The translations under genes were made by a program, and so were the position numbers. From Cyanobacteria bacterium M_surface_7_m2_037 (GTDB lineage Bacteria; Cyanobacteriota; Cyanobacteriia; PCC-6307; Cyanobiaceae), in NCBI GenBank assembly GCA_016882585.1, contig VGPP01000001.1, positions 1 to 54,054 on the forward strand: a stretch of DNA of 54,054 bases, written 5' to 3'. Below, piece after piece: positions 35,462-44,961 of this stretch. The first letter of the stretch is position 1. Each line of letters begins with the position of its first letter. A model generated the notes under the pieces. The model saw only the letters and a program-made list of their open reading frames with translations, made no database searches and had not been told where the DNA came from.

Positions 35462-36148
35462 TCAACGGCGCCACCCCACCGCCGGCAACGCCGCCATGGC
35501 CTCCAGGGCCAGATCCGGTGCATGCGCGGCATCCAGCTGCTGCGTGAGCAGCACTGGCAACACCAACGGGGCGTCGCCGCCGGTGAGCCAGAGGCTGGCG
35601 CCCTCGGCCCGCTCCGCGGCCAGGGCGATCGCTGCAGCCACGGCCCGGCGGCAGCCCTCCACCATCGCCTGATCCGTGGCCTGAGGCCAGGCCGGCGCAA
35701 GCTGATCCAGCTCAGCGCCGGCGCCGTGGAGCTGAGGCAACTGCGCTGTGGAACCACCCAGGGCTTTCAGTTGCAGGGCCAAACCTGCACTGATCAAGCC
35801 ACCTGCAAAACGCCCCTCGGCGCTCACCCGCGTGAGGCTCAAGGCCGTACCGGCATCCGCCACGAGCACAGCCCGCTGCTGCTGCCGCCAGGCCCACCAA
35901 CCCACCAAGGCGCGGTCGATCCCCAGCCAGGGCGGCGCCCCCTCCAGGGGCACATCGGCCAGGGCGAGCTGCCGAGCGGCCAGGGAGGCTGGATGAGCCG
36001 GCACCGGGCCCACCGCAGCCCAGGCCTGAAGATCCTCAGCCTCAAGCCGCTCGGAGGGCGGTGTGTGCCAGCAACGCAAGCCGCCGCCGGTGGCGCCGGG
36101 CTCAGCCCAATGCCAGCGGCTGTTGCCGATCAGCAACAGCCGCGCCAC
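35462..36148 (-). CDS. coaX: Type III pantothenate kinase
   Basis: A 228-residue kinase of the acetate-kinase-like ASKHA fold catalysing the first step of coenzyme A synthesis. The N-terminal phosphate loop is LLLIGNSRWHWA (normally DxGNT), the second block is VLVADAGTALSLTRV and the third GGLISAGLALQLKALGGSTAQLP. The first aspartate is replaced by isoleucine, an oddity seen in some cyanobacterial CoaX. It starts at GTG 36148, directly against the cysH stop, so the two are cotranscribed. Confidence 0.88.
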   Translation of the reverse strand: MARLLLIGNSRWHWAEPGATGGGLRCWHTPPSERLEAEDLQAWAAVGPVPAHPASLAARQLALADVPLEGAPPWLGIDRALVGWWAWRQQQRAVLVADAGTALSLTRVSAEGRFAGGLISAGLALQLKALGGSTAQLPQLHGAGAELDQLAPAWPQATDQAMVEGCRRAVAAAIALAAERAEGASLWLTGGDAPLVLPVLLTQQLDAAHAPDLALEAMAALPAVGWRR

Positions 36149-36886
36149 TCAGATGCCCTCGCCGGCCATCCCGGGCAGGTGAATGCCGCATTCCTGCTTG
36201 AGGCCCCCAAAACGGGTCGCCCGGCCGCTGATGCCGCCATCGTCGGGGCCACTGGAATGCCAGTCGCCCACCGTGGAGTAGCCCTGCTCAAACAACGGGT
36301 GCTGGGGCAGCCCGTGCTCCTGCATGTAATAAAAAACGTCCTTGTTGGTCCAGGCGAGCAGCGGGCGCAGGGCCCAGCGACCGCGCACCTGGGCCAGTGG
36401 TTGCATGGTGCTGCGGTGATCGGTCTGCCGGCCGCGCACACCGCTGGCCCAGCAGCGCACCGCCAGCGCCTCCAGGGCGCGATCCAGCGGCTCCACCTTG
36501 CGAATGCGGTGGTAGGTCTCCATGTCTTCCACGCGGCCTGTTTCCCAAAGGCGGCCATGCAAGGCCTCCATCCGAGCAGGACTGATCTCCGCCTGGGCCA
36601 CATGCACCTGGAGCCCCAGCAGCTCGATCAGGGTTTCGGCGTAGCGGTAGGTCTCAGGCGGGAGGTAGCCGGTATCCACCCAGATCACAGGCACCGAGCG
36701 CTCCAGCTGACTGATCAGATGCAGCGAAACCGCCGCCTGGATCCCGAAGCTGGTGGTGAGCGCAAAGCCATCACCAAACTGGTTGAGCCCCCAGCGCATC
36801 CGCCCCAGCGCATCAAGAGACTCCAGCGCCTGGCAGCACTGCTGCTCATCCAGCGCGGCTGAGGTGGTGGCCGGTGTGCTCGTCAT
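36149..36886 (-). CDS. cysH: Phosphoadenylyl-sulfate (PAPS) reductase
   Basis: A 245-residue PAPS reductase that reduces activated sulfate to sulfite with thioredoxin. The N-terminal ALTTSFGIQAAVSLHL phosphate-binding block, VIWVDTGYLPPETYR and the catalytic ECGIH near the C-terminus (Cys about 234) are present. The cysteine pairs that bind a 4Fe-4S cluster in APS reductases are absent: the block reads YHRIRKVEPL where APS reductases have CCxxRKVxPL. This indicates a PAPS-specific enzyme. ATG 36886 is the best start. It is followed without a gap by coaX and is divergent from the NADH dehydrogenase gene. Confidence 0.94.
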   Translation of the reverse strand: MTSTPATTSAALDEQQCCQALESLDALGRMRWGLNQFGDGFALTTSFGIQAAVSLHLISQLERSVPVIWVDTGYLPPETYRYAETLIELLGLQVHVAQAEISPARMEALHGRLWETGRVEDMETYHRIRKVEPLDRALEALAVRCWASGVRGRQTDHRSTMQPLAQVRGRWALRPLLAWTNKDVFYYMQEHGLPQHPLFEQGYSTVGDWHSSGPDDGGISGRATRFGGLKQECGIHLPGMAGEGI

Positions 36887-36975
36887 CAGCCCATCCTCCA
36901 ATGCCAGGGGAAAGCACTTCCGTGCCCGCAGCTGCTGGTTAGGGTTCGCGCAACACCCACCGCCCGATCGGAACC

Positions 36976-38148
36976 GTGCCGCCAGCCGAGGCCGAACAGC
37001 AACCCGTTGTGGTGGTGGGAGGTGGCTTTGGCGGATTGAGCGCCGCCCTGCAGCTGGCGGCGGCAGCCCCCGACACACCGGTTCTGCTGATCGAACCGCA
37101 GGAGCGCTTCCTGTTTCTGCCCCTGCTCTACGAACTGCTCAGCGAAGAGCTGCGGCGCTGGGAGATCGCACCGCGCTACAGCGAACTGCTGGCCGGCAAA
37201 GGCGTGGTGTGGCTGCAGGATCGAGTGAGCCAGATCAACACCGCCCAACAACAGCTGAGCACCGAGGCTGGGCATCAGCTGCGCTACGCCCAACTGGTGC
37301 TGGCCACCGGCGGCAAACCCACCAGCTATGGCATCCCAGGGGTGGAGGAACACTGCCTCGGCTTCCGCAGCCTGGCGGATGTGGATCGTTTGCAGCAGCT
37401 GGTGGAGCGGCTCAAGCAGCAGCAGCGCCCCCTGCAGCGCCTGGCGATTGTGGGCGCCGGTGCCAGTGGCGTGGAGCTGGCCTGCAAGCTGGCCGATCTG
37501 CTGCAGGGCGCAGCGGTGGTGGAACTGATCGAACAGGGCGAGGAGCTGCTGCCGGCATCCCGCTCCTTCAACAGGGATCAAGCCCGGCAAGCCCTGTTGC
37601 AGCGCGATATCCGCCTGCGCACAGGCACCCGGGTGACGGCCGTCACCGCCACAACGCTCAGCCTCCAGCGGGACAACACCAGCGAAACGCTGAGCTGTGA
37701 TGGGGTGATCTGGACCGGTGGGGTTGTGGGCAGTGTTCCCAGCCTCATGCCAGCGCTCGAGCTCGATCGCCGCGGCCGGCTGTTCTGCCACAGCGATCTG
37801 CGGGTGATCGGCGCCGAGCACCTCTTCGCGATGGGGGATGCGGCCTTCTGCCCCGATACCAGCGGAGAAGCCCATCCCGCCACGGCCCAGGTTGCATACC
37901 AGCAGGCGAGCTGTGTGGCGGCGAATGTGCTGCACCAGCGTCGCGGCGAGGAGCTGGCACCGTTTATCTGGAAGGATCTGGGGGAAATGCTGGGCCTGGG
38001 CATCGGCCAGGCCACCCTCACCGGCATGGGGATCACCCTGGCGGGCCCTGCAGCGTTCCAACTGCGGCGCCTGGCCTACCTGGCCCGGATGCCGGGGCTG
38101 CAGCATCAGCTGCGCGTGGCCGGTGGTTGGCTGGCCGATTGGTTCTGA
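36976..38148 (+). CDS. Type II NAD(P)H dehydrogenase (NDH-2) family flavoprotein
   Basis: A 390-residue single-subunit flavoprotein with two Rossmann folds. The FAD site is VVVVGGGFGGLSAA (residues 11-24) and the NAD(P)H site is LAIVGAGASGVELACKLAD (from about residue 156). The LFAMGDAAFCPD block and the EAHPATAQVAYQQA segment are typical of NDH-2 proteins. The short C-terminus ends in an amphipathic, membrane-associating region. Such enzymes oxidise NADH and reduce quinones at the membrane. It starts at GTG 36976, divergent from cysH with 89 bases between them. It is a good candidate for one of the several cyanobacterial ndb genes, but I cannot say which. Confidence 0.87.
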   Translation: MPPAEAEQQPVVVVGGGFGGLSAALQLAAAAPDTPVLLIEPQERFLFLPLLYELLSEELRRWEIAPRYSELLAGKGVVWLQDRVSQINTAQQQLSTEAGHQLRYAQLVLATGGKPTSYGIPGVEEHCLGFRSLADVDRLQQLVERLKQQQRPLQRLAIVGAGASGVELACKLADLLQGAAVVELIEQGEELLPASRSFNRDQARQALLQRDIRLRTGTRVTAVTATTLSLQRDNTSETLSCDGVIWTGGVVGSVPSLMPALELDRRGRLFCHSDLRVIGAEHLFAMGDAAFCPDTSGEAHPATAQVAYQQASCVAANVLHQRRGEELAPFIWKDLGEMLGLGIGQATLTGMGITLAGPAAFQLRRLAYLARMPGLQHQLRVAGGWLADWF

Positions 38149-38166
38149 CGCATCACCTCACCATCG

Positions 38167-38808
38167 ATGACCGACGCGCGCCGACCCGAGGGCTTGCTGC
38201 TCGATGCGATGGGCACCTTGATCGGCCTGCGCCGCTCCGTGGGCAGCACCTATGCGGCCTTTGCCGCCGAATACGGGCTGAGCGTGGAGGCTGCCGCGAT
38301 CAATGCCACCTTCCCCAAGCTGTTTAAGGCGGCACCACCGCTGGCCTTCCCAGGGCTCGAGGGCACTGCCCTGCTGGAGGCCGAGCAGGCCTGGTGGGTG
38401 GAGCTGATCGCCGGCTGCCTTCGCGCCTGCGGCCATGAAGGCCCCTTGCCTGAGGGCTTGGGCCCCGCACTGTTTGCCCACTACGCCAGCGCCGATCCCT
38501 GGCAGGTGTATCCCGACGTGGCGGATCATCTGCAGCGCTGGAGCGCCGCAGGACTGAAGCTGGCGGTGGTGAGCAACTTTGATCAACGGCTGCACGCGCT
38601 GCTGGAGCAGCTGGAGCTGGCGCCATGGCTGGATGCGGTAGTGGTGTCGTCGGCGGTGGGAGCGGCCAAGCCCGATCCGCGCCCGTTCCAGCGGGCACTG
38701 GAGCTACTGCAGTTGCCAGCGGCGGCGGCTTGGCACATCGGCGATAGCCCCGAGGATGAAGCCGGCGCCCGGGCAGCCGGCCTGCACTGCGTGCTGATCG
38801 AGCGTTGA
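38167..38808 (+). CDS. HAD-superfamily hydrolase (REG-2-like, subfamily IA)
   Basis: A 213-residue HAD protein with the usual four motifs: LLLDAMGTLIG (nucleophile Asp13), VVSNFDQR (motif II), a lysine in KPDPRPFQ (motif III) and HIGDSPEDEAGARAAG (motif IV). Motif I has methionine at the position that holds the general-acid aspartate in phosphatases (DAMGT instead of DxDGT), which is usual for the REG-2-like branch but leaves the reaction open. Its stop overlaps the hflX TTG start, so the two are translationally coupled. No targeting signal. Confidence 0.85.
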   Translation: MTDARRPEGLLLDAMGTLIGLRRSVGSTYAAFAAEYGLSVEAAAINATFPKLFKAAPPLAFPGLEGTALLEAEQAWWVELIAGCLRACGHEGPLPEGLGPALFAHYASADPWQVYPDVADHLQRWSAAGLKLAVVSNFDQRLHALLEQLELAPWLDAVVVSSAVGAAKPDPRPFQRALELLQLPAAAAWHIGDSPEDEAGARAAGLHCVLIER

Positions 38809-40442
38809 AGCAAACCGCCCTGCTGGGCCGCACGGCCGGTCTGCGTCCTGCCCAGAGCCGGCGCCTGGAGCGCCTCAGCCACCGGCGCCACCCGGAGGCT
38901 TTTGGGGCCGATCTGCTCACCCTGCAACGGCTGGCGGCCGAAAGCACCGAGCTGGAGCTGCCCCTCAGCCTGGTGATCGATGGCCGCGGCCTCTGCCGCC
39001 TGCTGTGGGTGGGGCCGCTGGAGCAATCGGGCCGGCTGCTGGAGCGGCTTCCAGGGGGGCCGCGCCGCCAGGGCAGCGACCTGCGCCTGATCACCTGCGT
39101 GGGCCGGGCCAAGCAGCTCGAACCCCACGGCAGTGAAGCGGTGGTGGGCCTGGATCTCGATCCCCAGCTGTGGCTGCGCTACGGCCAACAACCGGGCGCC
39201 GGTGGTTTCTGGGCGGCAGCGGCTTACCTGCCCGGCGGCGATCCCAGCCATCCCTGGCAGCAGCAGCACGAGGCCGATCTCAGTGAGCTGTGCCAGTGGA
39301 TCCCACCGGAGCGGCAAGCGCCGCCGCAAGCAGCGATCAAGCCCAGCGGCCTCGAGCAGGTGCTGCTGCTGGTGCTGAGCCCCTCCGACCCTGAAACAGC
39401 CCGGCGTGAGATCGCCGAACTCGAAGGGCTGGTACGCAGCGCCGGCTCGCTGCCGGTGGGGCTGGTGGTGCAACGCAAGGCGTCAGGCTCACCGCAAACA
39501 CTCTGGGGTGAAGGCAAGCTGCGCGAAGCCGCCCTGGAGGCACGGCGGCTCGGGGCATCGCTGGTGGTGACCGATCGCGAACTCACCCCCGCCCAGGCCC
39601 GCAACCTGGAACACCTGCTGGATCTGCCCGTGAGCGATCGCAGCGAACTGATCCTCGACATCTTTGCCCAGCGGGCCGCCAGCGGCGCCGGGCGCCTTCA
39701 GGTGGAACTGGCGCAACTGCGCTACCGGCTGCCCCGGCTGGTGGGCCGCGGCTTGAGCCTTTCGCGCCAGGGCGGCGGCATCGGCACCCGCGGCCCCGGT
39801 GAAACCCAGCTGGAAAAGGATCGGCGCGCCATCGCCCGCCGCATCGACAAGCTGCAGCGCGACGTGCAGAAGCTGCGGGAGCACCGGGCCCGCATCCGCA
39901 GCAGCCGCCACGGCCTGCAGCGCTTTGCTCTGGTGGGTTACACCAACGCCGGCAAGAGCTCCCTGCTCAATGCCCTGAGCAAGCCGGCTGCCGGCGAGGC
40001 GGTGCTGGCGGAGAACAAGCTCTTCGCCACGCTCGATCCCACCACCCGCCGCATCAGCCGGCCCAACCCCACAGGCGGGCCGCCCCAAACCCTGCTGCTC
40101 ACCGACACGGTGGGCTTCATCCGCGCCCTGCCACCGCCGCTGGTGGAAGCCTTCCGCTCCACCCTGGAGGAAACCCTGGAAGCCGATCAGCTGCTGCTGG
40201 TGGTGGATCTCTCCGATCCGGGCTGGGTGGAACAACTGAACACCGTGCACACCATCCTCGATGAGCTGGGCAGCGACACCCCGCGCCGGCTGATCGGCAA
40301 CCAGATCGATCGCTGCCCGGCCAGCGCCGTGGAGCAGGCGCGCAAGCTCGATCCCCAGGCGCTGTTCGTATCCGCCACAGCAGGCCTGGGCCTGGAGGGG
40401 TTGCGCGCATGGTTGTTCAGCGAACAGCCATCACTGGGTTGA
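38805..40442 (+). CDS. hflX: GTPase HflX
   Basis: A 545-residue ribosome-associated GTPase that splits stalled 70S ribosomes, larger than E. coli HflX because of an N-terminal extension of about 150 residues. The diagnostic GTRGPGETQLEKDRR and the glycine-rich segment LSRQGGGI are intact. The G domain shows GYTNAGKSSL (G1), DTVGFI (G3), NQID (G4) and VSATAG (G5). The N-terminal HflX domain includes GLVVQRKASGSPQTLWGEGK. It starts at TTG 38805, overlapping the HAD gene stop. A terminator-free 54-base gap separates it from the peroxiredoxin gene. Confidence 0.96.
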   Translation: MKQTALLGRTAGLRPAQSRRLERLSHRRHPEAFGADLLTLQRLAAESTELELPLSLVIDGRGLCRLLWVGPLEQSGRLLERLPGGPRRQGSDLRLITCVGRAKQLEPHGSEAVVGLDLDPQLWLRYGQQPGAGGFWAAAAYLPGGDPSHPWQQQHEADLSELCQWIPPERQAPPQAAIKPSGLEQVLLLVLSPSDPETARREIAELEGLVRSAGSLPVGLVVQRKASGSPQTLWGEGKLREAALEARRLGASLVVTDRELTPAQARNLEHLLDLPVSDRSELILDIFAQRAASGAGRLQVELAQLRYRLPRLVGRGLSLSRQGGGIGTRGPGETQLEKDRRAIARRIDKLQRDVQKLREHRARIRSSRHGLQRFALVGYTNAGKSSLLNALSKPAAGEAVLAENKLFATLDPTTRRISRPNPTGGPPQTLLLTDTVGFIRALPPPLVEAFRSTLEETLEADQLLLVVDLSDPGWVEQLNTVHTILDELGSDTPRRLIGNQIDRCPASAVEQARKLDPQALFVSATAGLGLEGLRAWLFSEQPSLG

Positions 40443-40496
40443 CGTCAGTTCAGACCCTGGCTATGGCAGCATCTGGCCTCAAATCAACCCAGCTCC

Positions 40497-41132
40497 ATGG
40501 CGCTCCAACTGGGCGACACCGTCCCCGATTTCACCCAGAACTCCCAGCTGGGTCCGATCAACCTCTACGACTTCGCCGGCGACAGCTGGGTGGTGCTCTT
40601 CTCCCACCCCGCCGACTACACCCCCGTGTGCACCACCGAGCTGGGTGAGGTGTCGCGCCTGCGCCCCGAGTGGGAGAAGCGCAACGTGAAAACGATCGCC
40701 CTGAGCGTGGACTCCGCTGAGAGCCATGGCGGCTGGATCTGCGACATCAACGAAACGCAGAACACCACCGTTGACTACCCGATCCTCGCCGATGAGGACA
40801 AGAAGGTGAGCGATCTCTACGGGATGATCCACCCGAACTCGCTCAACAACCTCACGGTGCGTTCGGTGTTCATCATCGACCCGAACAAAAAGCTGCGCCT
40901 GCAGATCACCTATCCCGCCAGCACCGGCCGCAACTTCAACGAGATCCTGCGGGTGATCGACTCGCTGCAACTCACCGACTACCACCAGGTGGCCACTCCG
41001 GTGAACTGGAAAGACGGCGACGACTGCGTGGTGGTGCCTTCGATCCCCACCGACGAAGCCCGCAACAAGTTCCCCAAGGGCGTGACCGAGATCAAGCCCT
41101 ACCTGCGCATGACCCCGCAGCCCAACAAGTGA
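40497..41132 (+). CDS. 1-Cys peroxiredoxin (Prx6 type)
   Basis: A 211-residue peroxiredoxin with one peroxidatic cysteine, Cys45 in DYTPVCTTELG, and no resolving cysteine in the usual place, the Prx6 layout. The C-terminal extension VNWKDGDDCVVVPS and FPKGVTEIKPYLRMT is characteristic of this class; the second cysteine there is not conserved as resolving. It detoxifies hydrogen and lipid peroxides with thioredoxin or glutathione as donor. A good terminator follows, and its promoter probably lies in the 54 bases after hflX. Confidence 0.95.
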   Translation: MALQLGDTVPDFTQNSQLGPINLYDFAGDSWVVLFSHPADYTPVCTTELGEVSRLRPEWEKRNVKTIALSVDSAESHGGWICDINETQNTTVDYPILADEDKKVSDLYGMIHPNSLNNLTVRSVFIIDPNKKLRLQITYPASTGRNFNEILRVIDSLQLTDYHQVATPVNWKDGDDCVVVPSIPTDEARNKFPKGVTEIKPYLRMTPQPNK

Positions 41133-41159
41133 GCCACTGAGGCTCGCCCCAACCCTCAG

Positions 41160-41188
41160 GCCCCCGGAGAATGCCCGGGGGCTTTTTT
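41160..41188 (+). terminator. Rho-independent terminator of the 1-Cys peroxiredoxin gene
   Basis: GCCCCCGG (41160-41167) pairs with CCGGGGGC (41175-41182) around a seven-base loop, followed by six T residues. It lies 27 bases after the peroxiredoxin stop and ends six bases before the anmK start codon, so anmK either uses read-through or starts very close to its own promoter. Confidence 0.9.
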
Positions 41189-41194
41189 GTGGCC

Positions 41195-42346
41195 ATGCGG
41201 GTGTTGGGTCTGATGAGCGGCACCAGCGCCGATGGCGTGGATGCGGTGCTGGCGGCGTTCAGCGGCCCGCCACGCCGACCCCGCTGGCGGCTGTTGAACC
41301 GCGCGGCAGTGCCCTATCCCAACGACCTACGCAACCACCTGATCGCTGCCGGCCAGGGGAAGCCCATCACCGCGTCCGACGTGCTGGAGCTGGGCGAGGC
41401 GCTCACCGAGATGCAGGCTGAAGCGGCGCGAGCCTGTGACCCCAGCGGCAGCGCCGAGCTCGTGGGCTGCCACGGCCAAACCCTCTGGCACCGGCCGCCG
41501 CAGGGGGATCACCGCGGCAGCAGCTGGCAACTGCTGCAAGGGCCCCTGCTGGCTCAGCTGCTGCAGCGGCCGGTGGTGTTCGACTTCCGCGCCGCCGATC
41601 TGGCGCTCGGGGGCCAGGGGGCACCCCTGGTGCCAGCCGCCGATGCGGCCCTGCTACCGGCCATCGGCGGCTGGCGGGCTCTGCTGAACCTCGGCGGCAT
41701 CGCCAACCTCACCCTGCTGCCACCCGCCTCGGGCCCCGATCGGAGCGCACCGGTTCAGGGGTGGGACTGCGGCCCCGCCAACACCCTGCTGGATCTGGCG
41801 ACAACCCGCTTCAGCGGGGGCAGCGTGGGTTTCGATGCCGGTGGCGCCTGGGCCGCCCAGGGCCACGTGGATGAGGCGCTGGTGCAGCAGTGGCTGCAGG
41901 AGCCTTATCTCCAGCAGGCACCACCCAAATCCACCGGCCGCGAACTGTTTGGCCAGCCGGATCTGGAGCGGCGTCTCAGCGAGCTGGAGGCCAGCGCCGC
42001 GCGCCGCCAGCAACCGCTCATCCCCGCCGATGCGCTGGCCACGCTCACCGCCTTCAGCGCTGCCGCCGTGGCGCAAGACCTTGGCCGCTGCCCCGCGGTG
42101 GTGGAGCTGCTGGTGGCCGGCGGCGGAGCCCGCAACACCACCCTGATGCGCGAACTGCGGCGCCGCTGCCGCGGCCTGCAACTCCGCCCCCTGGCGGAGT
42201 TGGGCATCGGCGACAGCGATCGCGAAGCCCTGGCCTTTGCCTTGCTCGCCTGGTGGCATCAGCAGGGGGTGAGCGGCTCTTTGCCCTCGGTCACAGGGGC
42301 GATGCGACCGGCGGTGCTGGGTGTCTGCGCCCAACCAACCCGATGA
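41195..42346 (+). CDS. anmK: Anhydro-N-acetylmuramic acid kinase
   Basis: A 383-residue kinase that recycles peptidoglycan-derived 1,6-anhydro-MurNAc to MurNAc-6-phosphate. The N-terminal LGLMSGTSADGVDAVL (residues 4-19) phosphate-binding motif, VGCHGQTLWHRP, and LLNLGGIANLTL with WDCGPANTLLD and LVAGGGARNTTLM blocks match the family. The start is ATG 41195; an ATG further upstream lies inside the terminator. Its 3' end overlaps the next gene by 26 bases. In a cyanobacterium it helps salvage cell-wall amino sugars. Confidence 0.93.
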   Translation: MRVLGLMSGTSADGVDAVLAAFSGPPRRPRWRLLNRAAVPYPNDLRNHLIAAGQGKPITASDVLELGEALTEMQAEAARACDPSGSAELVGCHGQTLWHRPPQGDHRGSSWQLLQGPLLAQLLQRPVVFDFRAADLALGGQGAPLVPAADAALLPAIGGWRALLNLGGIANLTLLPPASGPDRSAPVQGWDCGPANTLLDLATTRFSGGSVGFDAGGAWAAQGHVDEALVQQWLQEPYLQQAPPKSTGRELFGQPDLERRLSELEASAARRQQPLIPADALATLTAFSAAAVAQDLGRCPAVVELLVAGGGARNTTLMRELRRRCRGLQLRPLAELGIGDSDREALAFALLAWWHQQGVSGSLPSVTGAMRPAVLGVCAQPTR

Positions 42347-42677
42347 AACGCCCGAACCTCGGAGCCTTCAGATCACGATCCACCACGAAGCGCAGGCAGA
42401 AGCAGCGCCCGTTCATAGGGTGAGCCCATCGGCCAGCAAGCCCATGAGCGCCGGCAACGCCCCCGCCCTCTACGAGCGCATCCGCAGCGATCAGCAGCTC
42501 ACCCAGGAGCTGTTTCGCCAGGCCCTGCAGGACCCCTCAGGCGCCCTCACCCGCATCTGCAGCCTCGGCAGCGACTGGGGCCTGCCCGTGAGCCGCGACG
42601 AGGTGAAGGCCCACCTCCAGGCGATCGACGACCCCGAAACCAAGCAATGGCTGCTCAAGGCGCGGGGCGGCCTCTAG
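42321..42677 (+). CDS. Nif11-like small protein
   Basis: A 118-residue protein from GTG 42321, or 78 residues from ATG 42444. The C-terminal part ALYERIRSDQQLTQELFRQA followed by GLPVSRDEVKAHLQAID resembles the Nif11 leader pattern (a helix with a conserved D..L block, then VSxDEL). Nif11-like proteins are either leader peptides of ribosomally made natural products or standalone genes near nitrogen-fixation loci. No modification enzyme, double-glycine export site or core peptide is visible, so a standalone role is likelier. The match is by pattern only. Confidence 0.6.
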   Translation: MSAPNQPDETPEPRSLQITIHHEAQAEAAPVHRVSPSASKPMSAGNAPALYERIRSDQQLTQELFRQALQDPSGALTRICSLGSDWGLPVSRDEVKAHLQAIDDPETKQWLLKARGGL

Positions 42678-42794
42678 AGCGCTGCGGCGCGGGCGCCGAT
42701 CGGCGCCCATCCAGCTGAAGAAGAGCCAGTAGCTCACGATCGCCAGGCCGGCCGCCACCACCAGAGCCGCCACCTGTTCGAGTCGCTTCACCAT
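42537..42794 (-). CDS. Possible small membrane protein
   Basis: An 85-residue reading frame starting MVKRLEQVAALVVAAGLAIV, with one convincing membrane helix (residues 8-29, ending in a YWLFFSWMG aromatic cluster) and a basic RRPRRS stretch. The remaining half lies antisense to the end of the Nif11-like gene and looks like ordinary GC-rich shadow translation. The N-terminal half falls in an otherwise empty gap, and its aromatic-basic pattern argues for a real gene; the C-terminus may be wrong. It is divergent from the ABC-F gene, and could share its promoter region. Confidence 0.35.
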   Translation of the reverse strand: MVKRLEQVAALVVAAGLAIVSYWLFFSWMGADRRPRRSALEAAPRLEQPLLGFGVVDRLEVGLHLVAAHGQAPVAAEAADAGEGA

Positions 42795-42913
42795 GGCGCC
42801 GGCCTGTGCGGGGACTGAAAACAGTCTGCAGGGCGAGCTGGCGGCCAGGCCGGTCCAGCCGCGGGAGATGATGCAGGCAGGACAGGGCCGCCGGCGCCCC
42901 CACGTGCAACGCC

Positions 42914-44641
<1,728 letters not shown>

Positions 44642-44768
44642 TGCCAGCACCGGAGCCAGCCACCGCTCAAAACAACTTCACACTTCCCTAGGCAAGACGA
44701 CTCATTGTTCTTGTCCAAGACGCACGGTGTTCATACGCTGATGACTTCCCCCCTCGAGAGGTCAGGCC

Positions 44769-44954
44769 ATGGGCATCGTTCCGCATCCCTCCCATGTCAC
44801 TGGGGCTGATCTGCTGGCCATGGGGATCGCCACCTCCAGCTCCACCGGATTGGATCCGGTGGAGACTTATTTCGAGTGCATCACCGCCTGCTCCATCGAC
44901 GATGGGGAGTGCGTCACCCAATGCGTGGAGGTGCTGCGCGAGGCCGATCGCTGA
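44769..44954 (+). CDS. Small twin-CX3C cysteine protein
   Basis: A 61-residue protein with cysteines Cys37, Cys41, Cys48 and Cys52 in the order CX3C-X6-CX3C within YFECITACSIDDGECVTQCVE. The region is a helical pair in appearance, so each CX3C could sit on one helix face. The N-terminal 30 residues are rich in small and polar residues and could be unfolded. I recall related miniproteins in other cyanobacteria but no assigned function. It lies between the ABC-F gene and htrA, which is convergent seven bases away. A disulfide-locked hairpin or metal site is inference. Confidence 0.8.
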   Translation: MGIVPHPSHVTGADLLAMGIATSSSTGLDPVETYFECITACSIDDGECVTQCVEVLREADR

Positions 44955-44961
44955 GCGCGTC

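Noticed and set aside
36886..38106. 406-codon minus-strand frame antisense to the NDH-2 gene
   Set aside because: The two Rossmann folds of NDH-2 on the plus strand are intact and codon pattern supports that strand.
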